The translations under genes and the position numbers were made by a program. Source: FEN-1250 sp039918615 (lineage in GTDB: Bacteria; Gemmatimonadota; Gemmatimonadetes; Gemmatimonadales; Gemmatimonadaceae). From it: a stretch of 31,173 nt of DNA. The first letter of the stretch is position 1. Each line of letters starts with the position of its first letter. Shown piece by piece: positions 23,674-31,173 of the stretch. The DNA lies in contig JBDSHG010000223.1 in the NCBI GenBank assembly GCA_039918615.1, forward strand, positions 1 through 31,173, written 5' to 3'. The notes beneath the pieces were generated by a model. The model saw nothing but the letters and a program-made list of their open reading frames with translations, was not told where the DNA came from and searched no databases.

Positions 23674-24402
23674 ATGCGAGCACTGCGAATGCGCTACCAA
23701 CTGCTGGTGTTGACGGTCGGGATCCTCTTCCCGGCGGTCGTGAAAGCACAGCAGTCAGATTCGATCAAGGCTGACAGCGCCGCCCAGCAGCAGGCGTACG
23801 AGGGGCGGCGAGGGGCGCTGGTGAAAGAGCTGCAGGACACGCAGGACAAGCTCGGCGATCTCCGCAGCCAGCGTGTTCGACTCGAGGCGCGCATCGAGAA
23901 CGTGCTCGCCGAGACGATGCAGAAACGCACCCAGCAGCTGCTGGTGAGCAGGGAAGAAACGGCGCTCCTGCAGCTCGACGGCGTGCTCGCGAACGCGCAG
24001 GACAACATGGTCGCGCAGCGCGATCGCATGCGCTCGCTCGGCGACGCGGTGCGTCGTCGTGCAGGCGCGGTGCTGGTCGTCACGCTGCGCGCCGACTCCG
24101 CCGCTCCGGGCTCGCTCGGTGACGCGTCCCTCGAGATCGACAACGTGGTCGCGTCGACGCGCACGTACACGCCAACACTCGCCGCCGCGCTCGCGACGGG
24201 CGCTGTCGATCCGCTCTACCGCTCCGAGGTTCTGCCGAGCACGCACACGGTGGAGCTCAAGCTCACGTTTGGGGGGCAGCAGCTGATGCAGGGGATCAAC
24301 GTCAACGCGCTCACCGCAACGGTGACCTACGTCGAGTTCACGGTGCGCAACGGGCAGCTCGTTCCGAAGACCTGGACGAGCCGCGGGACTACGCCGTTCT
24401 GA
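23674..24402 (+). CDS. Periplasmic coiled-coil protein, unknown function
   Basis: 242 residues. Signal peptide LLVLTVGILFPAVVKA, cleaved before QQS. Residues ~35-125 are a long charged coiled coil (YEGRRGALVKELQDTQDKLG, RVRLEARIENVLAETMQKRT, EETALLQLDGVLANAQDNMV). The C-terminal half is strand-rich (AGAVLVVTLRADSA, DASLEIDNVVASTRTYTPTL, YRSEVLPSTHTVELKLTFGG, ATVTYVEFTVRNGQLVPKTW). The LPSTHTVELKL segment resembles the small beta domains that end some secreted scaffold proteins ("..L-GTHTL-V.."). It starts 21 bases after the second barrel gene; the stop is 14 bases before the first TPR gene. I infer a periplasmic linker between the barrels and the TPR proteins. Confidence 0.72.
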   Translation: MRALRMRYQLLVLTVGILFPAVVKAQQSDSIKADSAAQQQAYEGRRGALVKELQDTQDKLGDLRSQRVRLEARIENVLAETMQKRTQQLLVSREETALLQLDGVLANAQDNMVAQRDRMRSLGDAVRRRAGAVLVVTLRADSAAPGSLGDASLEIDNVVASTRTYTPTLAAALATGAVDPLYRSEVLPSTHTVELKLTFGGQQLMQGINVNALTATVTYVEFTVRNGQLVPKTWTSRGTTPF

Positions 24403-24416
24403 TTCTTTCGAGAGTG

Positions 24417-26636
24417 ATGCGCGCACTGCCGGCTCTTGCCGCGGTGATGCTGGTGATGCCGCTCGCGGCGCAGCAGCCCCCCGACACGTCCGCGAAGGCG
24501 CCCGCACCGGCGCCATCCGCCGCGAAGGCCGCACCGGCAGCGCTCGTGCCGATGATCGTGCAGCCTTCGCCCGACCAGGCGCGCGGCTTCGACGCCGAGC
24601 TGCGCATGGCGCTCTTCGACGTGTCGACGGACCATCCGCTGAGCGCTCTCGATCGCCTCGAGTGGCTGCGCTCGTCGCCGCTCGCCGGCTCGGGCGCGGC
24701 CACGCCGGGACTACGAGCGCAGGAGGATCTGCTCTTTCTGCTCGCCGAGTCGTACTACCGCCTTGGCATGCGCGACGCGTTTCGGAAGACGGCGGCGTCG
24801 CTCGATTCGGCCGCTCCTGCGGGGCGCTATACGGGGGTGATCGCGGCACAGCGGATGCTCGATGCGTATTCCCGCGGCGACTACGCGCGTGTGCGCACGC
24901 TCGCGGCGACGAAGACGTCGGGTGATCGCGGTCTCATCTCGCTCGTCGCCGGGCTCGCGGCCGTGCAGAGCAGGGACTTCACCGCGGCGCACGCGGCCTT
25001 CGCACAGGCGTCCGCCTCGGGCGGCCAGTTCGCGCTCTATGCGCAGTACATGGATGCACTCGCGACGGCCGCGAGCGACAGCACGAAGGGTGCGGCGGCA
25101 CTTACGGCGCTGCAGACGTTGAGCGAGGGGCAGCGCGGGGCGTTTGCCGATCAGGTGCGACTCAGCGCCGCGCAGACAGCACTCGGCGCCGGCCAGTTTG
25201 CCGCCGCGGCATCGCTGGCGGACGGAGTTCCCGCCACGAGCGGTGCAGGTGCGCAGGCGCTGCTCACGAAGGCGTGGGCGCTCTACCGCGGTGGCAATGC
25301 ATCCGGTGCGGCCACGGCCTTCCGCGACTTCGCGACGCGCTATGCGCAGCTTCCGGAGCGGGACGAGGCGCGCCTCATGGCGGGGCAGATCATGCTCGAA
25401 AGCGGAAAGAGCGATTCTGCCGAGAAATATTTTCAGGGGATCGCCGACTCGATCAACGGTGAGCTCGGCGCGCTACAGGCGCGCGCCACCACCGCGATGA
25501 CGGACGCGAGCCGCGCGCTCGTGAGCGCGCGCGTCGCAGGCTCGGTGTTCATCGCGAACGCAGGCCCCGGCAAGGTCATCTCGCTCCCCGATGATGCGGG
25601 GGCCGAAAAGGCCCGCATCGCAGCGGCGTTCGCGGGGACGCCGGATTCGGCGATCGGCGGTTCCCAGCCGCAGATCCTCACCAACCTCGGCGTCGCCGAG
25701 CGTGTGGACTCGGCGGCGGGCGCGGGCTTTCCGGTGCGCGTGGTCTTCGCGCCGCGGCTCGATGCGCACACGCCGGGGCTCTACGCCGATCGCACGCAGG
25801 CGGTGCTCGCCACCGACATTCATCTCGCGCTCGCGTCGTACCGGCTCGAGGAGCAGATCGATGCGCAGAAGACGAAGATCGCGGCGCTCGAGAATCTCCA
25901 GCGCCTGATCGTCGAAGGGGACAGCGGGCTGGCGGACAATGCGAAGCAGATCGCGGCCACGCAGGACTCGCTGGAGCGCATGAAGGGTGTGCTCGAGAAT
26001 ACGCGGGAAAAGGTGCGCAACGCGCTTCGCCTCCAGATCACAGCCACTCGGCAGGTCGCCGCGCTGAACATTCAGCAGCTGGACAGCACGAAAGCATCGC
26101 TCGGCGCGAATGCGAAGGGGCCGGAGATGGATGCGCTCGACATGGAGAAGCGGACGGCGGCCGTGTACAGCGCGATTGCGGATGACGTCGAGCGGGGCCT
26201 CGAGGCGGCACTCGACCATCACCCTGCGTTCGTGCTCCGCGACTCGCTGGTGGCGCGGCTGGCGCGCGCACACGCGCTGCACGACACGACGGGGGCTGTG
26301 CTGAGCGAGGACTCGCTTCTCGTCGCCAACGAGCTCACCGCGCAGCGTGGCAAGGAGTCGAATGCGGTGATCGCGATGCGCAGCGAGGTTGGAGGTGCGA
26401 CCACGCAGCGTGCGGCGGCCGAGGGCGCGCTGGTCGCGCTGGTGGATGAGGAGCTGCGTGCGCGCGCGACTGGGCTCGTCGCGCGGCTGTCGCGCGATCG
26501 CGAGGCCGCGGACTATGCGACCGCGAGCGCGGCGTTCTTCAAGGCGATGGATGCATCGACCACGGCACCCGGCGGCGCGACGCCTGCGGGAACGAGCACG
26601 GCGCCCGGCGGCGCTTCCACACCTCCGCGGCAATAG
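24417..26636 (+). CDS. Large secreted TPR-repeat protein
   Basis: 739 residues from ATG 24417 (a GTG three bases earlier is equally possible; no strong Shine-Dalgarno). Signal peptide RALPALAAVMLVMPLAA, cleaved before QQP, followed by an Ala/Pro linker. Residues ~45-360 are TPR-like helical pairs (ALFDVSTDHPLSALDRLEWL, LLAESYYRLGMRDAFRKTAA, MLDAYSRGDYARVRTLAATK, LTKAWALYRGGNASGAATAF, LMAGQIMLESGKSDSAEKYF). After a middle domain (~370-480) comes a long coiled coil (EEQIDAQKTKIAALENLQRL, QDSLERMKGVLENTREKVRN) and an Ala/Gly/Pro tail. It lies two bases before the next TPR gene, indicating tight co-expression. It probably forms a periplasmic scaffold, as TPR proteins do in Tol-Pal, Bam and gliding complexes. 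Confidence 0.8.
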   Translation: MRALPALAAVMLVMPLAAQQPPDTSAKAPAPAPSAAKAAPAALVPMIVQPSPDQARGFDAELRMALFDVSTDHPLSALDRLEWLRSSPLAGSGAATPGLRAQEDLLFLLAESYYRLGMRDAFRKTAASLDSAAPAGRYTGVIAAQRMLDAYSRGDYARVRTLAATKTSGDRGLISLVAGLAAVQSRDFTAAHAAFAQASASGGQFALYAQYMDALATAASDSTKGAAALTALQTLSEGQRGAFADQVRLSAAQTALGAGQFAAAASLADGVPATSGAGAQALLTKAWALYRGGNASGAATAFRDFATRYAQLPERDEARLMAGQIMLESGKSDSAEKYFQGIADSINGELGALQARATTAMTDASRALVSARVAGSVFIANAGPGKVISLPDDAGAEKARIAAAFAGTPDSAIGGSQPQILTNLGVAERVDSAAGAGFPVRVVFAPRLDAHTPGLYADRTQAVLATDIHLALASYRLEEQIDAQKTKIAALENLQRLIVEGDSGLADNAKQIAATQDSLERMKGVLENTREKVRNALRLQITATRQVAALNIQQLDSTKASLGANAKGPEMDALDMEKRTAAVYSAIADDVERGLEAALDHHPAFVLRDSLVARLARAHALHDTTGAVLSEDSLLVANELTAQRGKESNAVIAMRSEVGGATTQRAAAEGALVALVDEELRARATGLVARLSRDREAADYATASAAFFKAMDASTTAPGGATPAGTSTAPGGASTPPRQ

Positions 26637-26638
26637 CG

Positions 26639-29600
26639 ATGCCCTCGCTCCGCTTCCTCACCCCGCTCCTCGCGCTGACCCTCGGCGCCGTCGCGAGCCC
26701 CGCGGCCGCGCAGAACGCGCCGGCGCCGCAACTCGTCGCCACGGCGCGCCCCGCGGGCTCCGATGACGCGCGCGACGACGCGATCGAGAAGCTGTCGACG
26801 TTCCTGACGAAGTATCCATCGAGCACGCTGCGTCCGGGCGCGCTCTTCCAGCTCGGCGAGCTGCTCGTTCGCCGCGCCGATGAGAACTTCGCTGCGGCGC
26901 AGCGGGCCGGCGGCGAGGCGCCCGAGCGCCCCGACTACGCGCCCGCAATCTCGCGCTACGAGGAGCTGACGGGGAAGTTCGCGACCTTCCCCCGCGTCGA
27001 CGCTGCAGCCTACACGCTCGGCACCCTCTACTTCTCGCTGCAGCGCAACGCCGATGCGGCGCGGATGTTCGAGCTGGTGACCTCCAAGGAGCAGTCGCAC
27101 TTCCGTCCGGAGGGATATTTCCGGCTGGGTGACGCGGACTTCGAGCTCGCGGCCAAGCTTCGTGGCGAGCCGCGCAAGGCGATGTTCGTGAAGGCGGCGT
27201 CAGCCTACGAGAGCGCGACCAAGATCGCGCCATCGAATGGCGACATCTACTTCCTGTCGCTCTACAAGCTCGGATGGGCGTACTACAATCAGGCGACGCA
27301 GACGAATCAGCCCGAGTACCAGCAGGCGGTGGAAGTGTTCGGACGGCTCGTCTCCGAATACGACAAGCTTTCCCCCGAGCGGCAGGCGCGTCTCGGACTG
27401 CGTGGCGAAGCGATCGAGTACATGGCGGTCGCGCTCACGCAGACGGGCGGCGCGGATGCGGCGCGCCGCTACTTCGGCACGCACCCGGCGTCCAGCTTCA
27501 AGCTTCCTGTGCTTCGTCGCGTAGCGACGGGGCTTCGCGACCAGGGCGACTTCGTCCGCGCGATCGATGCCTATCGCGCGGTACTCGCCGAGTCGCCGGC
27601 AGATACCGGTGCGCTCGGCGTGCAGCGCGAGATCGTCGACATCTATCAGAACCGCGTGCTCGAGCCGGACAAGGCCCAGGCCGCTCGCCTCGAGCTCGTC
27701 GATCGCTTTGCGCCGAACTCCGTGTGGTCGAACGCAAACGCGCCGTTGCGCGACAGTGCGCGGGCCGCTCGCGAAAACGCGCTGCGCCAGAGCGCGCAGT
27801 ACAGCCTCTCGCGCGCGCAGGATGCGAAAGACAAGCGGGACAAGTCGAAGTTCGCCGAGGCGGCCAATCTCTACGGCCGCTACATGGGCGAGTTCTCGAC
27901 GAGCGACAGCGCGCAGGCCGTCGATCTGCTCTACGGCGAAGCGCTGTTCGCCGAGGGTGAGTACTTCAGGGCTGGAACCGAGTACTCGCGCGCGGCGTAC
28001 GCCTACAAGAACGATCCGAAGATGTCGCAGCAGGCAGGGCAGGACGCGATCGTGGCGTTCGACTCGGCCACCGTGCGCACGAAGGACGACAAGGCGAGCC
28101 AGGATTCGCTGTTCGCCGTCGTCGATCGCTACGTCGCCGCGTTTCCGGCCACCGACGTCGCGCACCACGCGCTCATCGAGAAGGGCAAGCGCGCGTCCGA
28201 GGCAAAGCGGTGGGATGTGATGGCCGCGACCTTCAAGACGTACGCGGACAATTATCCGAACGATCCGTACACGCCCACCGCGCAGAAGCTGATCGGCGAT
28301 GCGCTCTACAAGCAGGGGCTGTACACCGAGGCGCAGGGGCAGTGGGAGAACGCGCAGGCGATCGCGATCAAGTCGGGGAAGAAGGCGCTCTCGGATACGA
28401 TCAATCTCGTGCGCAATGCTGCGGCGGTGACGTACGGCGATTCGCTCGTGAAGGCCGGCAATTATCGTGAGGCGGCGGAGGCCGTGTACGTCGCGTTCGC
28501 GGATCGCAATCCCACTTCGGAGCGCGCGCCGGACGCGCTGCGCAACGCGATCGAGACGTACGTGCTCGCGGACAGCGTCGCGCGCATCAAGGGCGACAAG
28601 AATGCATCGAACGCCGCGAAGCAGCGGGCCTTCGAGCTCTCCCAGCGCCTCGTGTCGACGTATCCGACGTACAAGTACCGCGTACAGTACCAGGCGCTCG
28701 AGACGCAACTGCTCGCCGATCTCGGCAAGCGTGATGAGTCGGCGGTCGCTCTCGAGACGCTGATCCGCGAGAATCCGACGTGGCCCGGGCGCGCGGATGC
28801 GATGGTGCGTCTCGCGGTGGACTACGACTCGCTCGCGAAGCCGAAGGAGGAGGCCGCCGCGTATGAACGCTTTGCCGCGGCATATCCGAAGGATCCGCGT
28901 GCGGCCGATGCGCAGTACAACGCCGGCGTCACCTATCTGCAGGCGGCGGACACCGCGAGCGCGATCCGCGCGTACGGCATCTTCGCCGCGGCGCACCCAC
29001 GCGACCAGCGCACCGGCGGCGCGCAGGCGGCGCGCGTCGCGCTCATCAAGGCCGGCGGCAACGTCGCCGCGGCGAATGTCGAGCTCGCGAAGCTGTGCGC
29101 CCGCCCGACCGAAGAGATCAAGACGCAGTGCGCCGCGCGTGTCGGCGAGGCCGAGTTCGCGGTGGGACGCTCGATGTTCCCGCGCTATCAGGCGCTCAAG
29201 CTCAGCATCCCGCGGCGCGTGAACCTCACGCGCGCCGGCGTCGAGCGGCTGTCCGCGCCGAAGCGGAAGATGCTCGCCGACATGTCCGTGCACTTCACGA
29301 AGGCGATCGCGAGCGGCGACCCCACCTGGCTCTCGGCCTCGTCATACTATGTCGGACTCGCGCAGTGGGAGTACGGGAATTATTTGGCGAATCTCACGTT
29401 GCCGAAGGATCTGACCGACGAGCAGCGCGCCGCGGCGCAGGCGGGTTCGGCGCGCCAAGCGGAGGAGTACTACCAGGCGGCGAACAAGCTCTGGCAGACG
29501 CTTGTCGACAAGGCGGCGACGGACAAGTTCGACAACGCATGGGTGCAGCGCGCGAAGGACGCCGTGGGCGGCAAGGTCGATGCGGCGCCTCCGGCCGCAT

Positions 29601-29641
29601 CGCTCGACCGTGATGCACGTGGCAACGGAGGTGCATCGTGA
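26639..29641 (+). CDS. Very large secreted TPR-repeat protein (~1000 residues)
   Basis: 1000 residues. Signal peptide LRFLTPLLALTLGAVASPAA, cleaved before QNA. The whole mature protein is TPR/Sel1-like helical repeats of the YbgF/BamD class: FLTKYPSSTLRPGALFQLGE, AAYTLGTLYFSLQRNADAAR, YFRLGDADFELAAKLRGEPR, LSLYKLGWAYYNQATQTNQP, VDLLYGEALFAEGEYFRAGT, YAFPATDVAHHALIEKG-type units, PTAQKLIGDALYKQGLYTEA, RADAMVRLAVDYDSLAKPKE, AQYNAGVTYLQAADTASAIR. It starts two bases after the previous stop and its stop overlaps the next GTG (GTGA at 29638). The length and repeat number match large periplasmic TPR subunits such as GltD/NfsD-type proteins. It carries no TonB-box or known enzyme motif. Confidence 0.82.
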   Translation: MPSLRFLTPLLALTLGAVASPAAAQNAPAPQLVATARPAGSDDARDDAIEKLSTFLTKYPSSTLRPGALFQLGELLVRRADENFAAAQRAGGEAPERPDYAPAISRYEELTGKFATFPRVDAAAYTLGTLYFSLQRNADAARMFELVTSKEQSHFRPEGYFRLGDADFELAAKLRGEPRKAMFVKAASAYESATKIAPSNGDIYFLSLYKLGWAYYNQATQTNQPEYQQAVEVFGRLVSEYDKLSPERQARLGLRGEAIEYMAVALTQTGGADAARRYFGTHPASSFKLPVLRRVATGLRDQGDFVRAIDAYRAVLAESPADTGALGVQREIVDIYQNRVLEPDKAQAARLELVDRFAPNSVWSNANAPLRDSARAARENALRQSAQYSLSRAQDAKDKRDKSKFAEAANLYGRYMGEFSTSDSAQAVDLLYGEALFAEGEYFRAGTEYSRAAYAYKNDPKMSQQAGQDAIVAFDSATVRTKDDKASQDSLFAVVDRYVAAFPATDVAHHALIEKGKRASEAKRWDVMAATFKTYADNYPNDPYTPTAQKLIGDALYKQGLYTEAQGQWENAQAIAIKSGKKALSDTINLVRNAAAVTYGDSLVKAGNYREAAEAVYVAFADRNPTSERAPDALRNAIETYVLADSVARIKGDKNASNAAKQRAFELSQRLVSTYPTYKYRVQYQALETQLLADLGKRDESAVALETLIRENPTWPGRADAMVRLAVDYDSLAKPKEEAAAYERFAAAYPKDPRAADAQYNAGVTYLQAADTASAIRAYGIFAAAHPRDQRTGGAQAARVALIKAGGNVAAANVELAKLCARPTEEIKTQCAARVGEAEFAVGRSMFPRYQALKLSIPRRVNLTRAGVERLSAPKRKMLADMSVHFTKAIASGDPTWLSASSYYVGLAQWEYGNYLANLTLPKDLTDEQRAAAQAGSARQAEEYYQAANKLWQTLVDKAATDKFDNAWVQRAKDAVGGKVDAAPPAASLDRDARGNGGAS

Positions 29642-30381
29642 GTCGTTTCGCGCGCGTGGGATGCGGCGTCCTTATGGGTGTCGTGATGATCGGTGCGGCG
29701 TCGAGGCTGAGTGCCCAGCAGAAGGGTCCTCCGCCGAAGAAGGGGCAGGCGATCGAGATTCGCGGACAGGTGCCGACGCCGCAGGTGGTGACGGTGCGTC
29801 CACGCGAGGTCCCGACGTACGATCGCCAGCTGCTCGCGCCCGCGTTCTACAATGGAACGGGAAGCACGACGTCACAGGCTGCGGTGCAGCTCGTGCCGGA
29901 GAGTCAGGTGCGGGGAACGACGGCGCTCGACACCATCCCTGCGGGGATGGCGCACGAGGGCGGCGTTCCGACGGTCGGACCGCTGGCGGTGCATCGCGAC
30001 TCGATGCGCAACGCCCGCGATACGGCCGCTACGAGAGCAGGGGCGAGCACCGCGGAGATCGAGGCGATGCGTCACGAGCTCGCGGTGCGGAGAGCGCGAC
30101 TCGACTCGCTGCAGCGGATGCTCAATCTGCAGATGCAGTCGCCGGTAGGGCTCGGCAAGGCGCCTGCGGAGCCGGTGAAGAGAATGAGCGCCGCCGATTC
30201 CGCAGCGCGCGTGCAGGAGATCGAGTCGATTCGCAGGGAGCTCGAATACCGCAAGCAGCGTCTCGATTCGCTGAGGCGGGAAGTGGCAAAGATGGGAAGA
30301 GGAGGAAGGCCGGTTCCGCTGAAGAAGACGACCACGGATTCAACCGCCGCGGCGCCAACGACGCCACGCGGCCGCAAATGA
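29638..30381 (+). CDS. Secreted coiled-coil protein with short N-terminal repeat-like motif
   Basis: 247 residues from GTG 29638, which overlaps the previous stop by four bases. Signal peptide GCGVLMGVVMIGAASRLSA, cleaved before QQK. A short motif region follows: KGQAIEIRGQVPTPQVVTVR, then YDRQLLAPAFY. Similar IEG-x-V-x-x-P segments followed by a LxxxF unit occur in proteins of deltaproteobacterial gliding-type loci, from memory and not searched. Two coiled-coil segments follow (EIEAMRHELAVRRARLDSLQ and VQEIESIRRELEYRKQRLDS), then a basic Pro/Thr tail. No transmembrane helix follows the signal. Probably a periplasmic connector between the TPR proteins and the motor encoded next. Confidence 0.7.
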   Translation: MSRFARVGCGVLMGVVMIGAASRLSAQQKGPPPKKGQAIEIRGQVPTPQVVTVRPREVPTYDRQLLAPAFYNGTGSTTSQAAVQLVPESQVRGTTALDTIPAGMAHEGGVPTVGPLAVHRDSMRNARDTAATRAGASTAEIEAMRHELAVRRARLDSLQRMLNLQMQSPVGLGKAPAEPVKRMSAADSAARVQEIESIRRELEYRKQRLDSLRREVAKMGRGGRPVPLKKTTTDSTAAAPTTPRGRK

Positions 30382-30418
30382 TGATGCCCGCTGGAACTTT
30401 CGCTGAGGACACAGGTCG

Positions 30419-31060
30419 ATGAGCAATCTGATCGAGTATTTCCGTAGTGGCGGTCCGATCATGTACCCCATTCTCTTGACGGCGCTGGTCGGTCTCGCCG
30501 TGTTCGTCGAGCGATTCTACATGATCGTGATCCGCTCGAAGATCAACGGGCGGACGTTCATCGAGCGCGTGATCCAGCTCGTGCGCGCCGGACGAATCGA
30601 AGATGCGATCAAGCTCTGCGGCCAGTCGAACGCAGTGCTGCCGGACATGGGATTGCTCATTCTGCGCAGCCGCAGTCGCGATGAGGCGGATTTGCAGAAC
30701 GTCGCGGATGCCGCGGCGCTGAGCGTGCTCCCGCGCCTCACGCGCCGGCTGCACTATCTCCCGATGCTCGCGAACGTCGCGACGCTGATCGGTCTGCTCG
30801 GTACGATCTACGGATTGCGCGGCGCCTTCGCGGCAGTCGGTACGGCGGCGGCGGCGGAGCGCTCGGCGGCACTGGCGGCGGGGATCGCGGTCGCGCTGAA
30901 CGCCACGGGCTTCGGTTTGTTCACCGCGATCCCGCTGACGGTGGCGCACGCGTACCTCGTCAGCCAGGCGGAAGGCATCATCGAGCAGGTCGATGAGTTC
31001 CAGGTGCGTCTCATCAACGCACTCATCGATCGTCCCGACGTCCGACTCGGTCACCGGTAG
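30419..31060 (+). CDS. MotA/TolQ/ExbB-family proton-channel subunit
   Basis: 213 residues, inner-membrane. Three transmembrane segments in the expected places: MYPILLTALVGLAVFVERFY (~15-35), LPMLANVATLIGLLGTIYGL (~118-137) and a third (AALAAGIAVALNATGFGLFT, AIPLTVAHAYL). The cytoplasmic loop lies between the first and second, typical of TolQ/ExbB/AglR. The family's Leu-Gly-Thr (LLGTIYGL) and T/N-x-x-G-x-x-T-A-I-P motifs are present. Such subunits form pentamers around a TolR/ExbD dimer and convert proton flux into movement or force across the periplasm. The ExbD/TolR partner should follow beyond the window. Located 37 bases after the coiled-coil gene, it ties the envelope proteins to an energy source. 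Confidence 0.93.
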   Translation: MSNLIEYFRSGGPIMYPILLTALVGLAVFVERFYMIVIRSKINGRTFIERVIQLVRAGRIEDAIKLCGQSNAVLPDMGLLILRSRSRDEADLQNVADAAALSVLPRLTRRLHYLPMLANVATLIGLLGTIYGLRGAFAAVGTAAAAERSAALAAGIAVALNATGFGLFTAIPLTVAHAYLVSQAEGIIEQVDEFQVRLINALIDRPDVRLGHR

Positions 31061-31077
31061 GCCGCTTCCCGGTTTTT

Positions 31078-31100
31078 CTCCGCATGATGTGCATGCGGAG
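31078..31100. promoter_or_regulatory. Intercistronic hairpin after the TolQ/ExbB gene
   Basis: CTCCGCATG (31078-31086) pairs perfectly with CATGCGGAG (31092-31100) across a five-base loop. Outer sequences TTCCCGG and CCGGGGAA can extend it with a bulge. No U-run follows, so it is more likely an mRNA-stabilising or attenuating intercistronic hairpin than a terminator. Confidence 0.5.
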
Positions 31101-31144
31101 CGCCGGGGAACGTCTCATCGGACAACCACGCGTGAGCTGATCGT

Positions 31145-31173
31145 ATGGCTTCAATTTTCCACCGGTCCAAACA
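31145..31173 (+). CDS. Start of a downstream gene (3' truncated by window edge)
   Basis: ATG at 31145 opens a frame (MASIFHRSK...) to the right edge. Upstream GTGAGCTGA is a weak ribosome-binding site. By analogy with TolQ-TolR and AglR-AglQ-AglS neighbours, an ExbD/TolR-type protein is the expectation, but nine codons cannot confirm it. Confidence 0.35.

Noticed and set aside
27200..29293. 697-codon minus-strand frame opposite the large TPR gene
   Set aside because: A shadow of codon periodicity in GC-rich DNA with Arg/Leu-rich composition and no domain.
1..31173. CRISPR arrays, rRNA genes, tRNA genes, replication origin
   Set aside because: I saw no regularly spaced repeats, no rRNA or tRNA signatures and no DnaA-box clusters.

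Overview
The window is GC-rich Gram-negative DNA. Its repertoire is two complete SusC/SusD outer-membrane uptake pairs, a Kdo transferase for lipid A, several lipoproteins, and secreted proteins ending in Ala-Gln signal cleavage sites. A member of Gemmatimonadota or a related high-GC lineage fits best. That assignment is inferred from gene style only; no rRNA or marker gene is present.

Layout. (1) 1-3437: a receiver protein cut by the left edge overlaps a cyclic-di-GMP phosphodiesterase with a degenerate GGDEF domain; a Kdo transferase (waaA/kdtA) converges on them. (2) 3438-4890: a decayed stretch with an orphan, very strong ribosome-binding site, then a frameshifted and truncated type I restriction methylase (hsdM). 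(3) 5033-9456: first SusC/SusD pair. (4) 9457-12782: an accessory graveyard with an IS3 OrfB fragment, a hairpin beside a possible TnpB tail, a small lipoprotein, a decayed IS3-family element with terminal inverted repeats, a gene tail apparently cut by that element, and a small secreted protein. (5) 12959-14838, minus strand: a secreted beta-propeller-like protein and a DsbA-like lipoprotein. (6) 15243-19865: second SusC/SusD pair, closed by a clear terminator. (7) 20007-20868: two small convergent lipoproteins. (8) 21180 to the right edge: one tightly packed plus-strand cluster.

The last region is the most interesting. In order it encodes two paralogous predicted outer-membrane barrels with periplasmic coiled-coil tails, a coiled-coil periplasmic protein, two large TPR proteins (about 740 and 1000 residues), a second coiled-coil protein with a short conserved-looking N-terminal motif, a MotA/TolQ/ExbB-type proton-channel subunit, and the start of one more gene. 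Stop-start overlaps and 2-21 base gaps suggest one operon. The parts list (paired barrels, TPR scaffold proteins, TolQ-type motor) resembles the Glt/Nfs envelope machines of Myxococcus xanthus driven by AglRQS. I infer a proton-motive-force-driven envelope complex; its job (motility, polymer export or envelope integrity) cannot be read from the sequence.

The SusC/SusD loci carry no degradative enzymes or sigma/anti-sigma genes, so their substrates are unknown.
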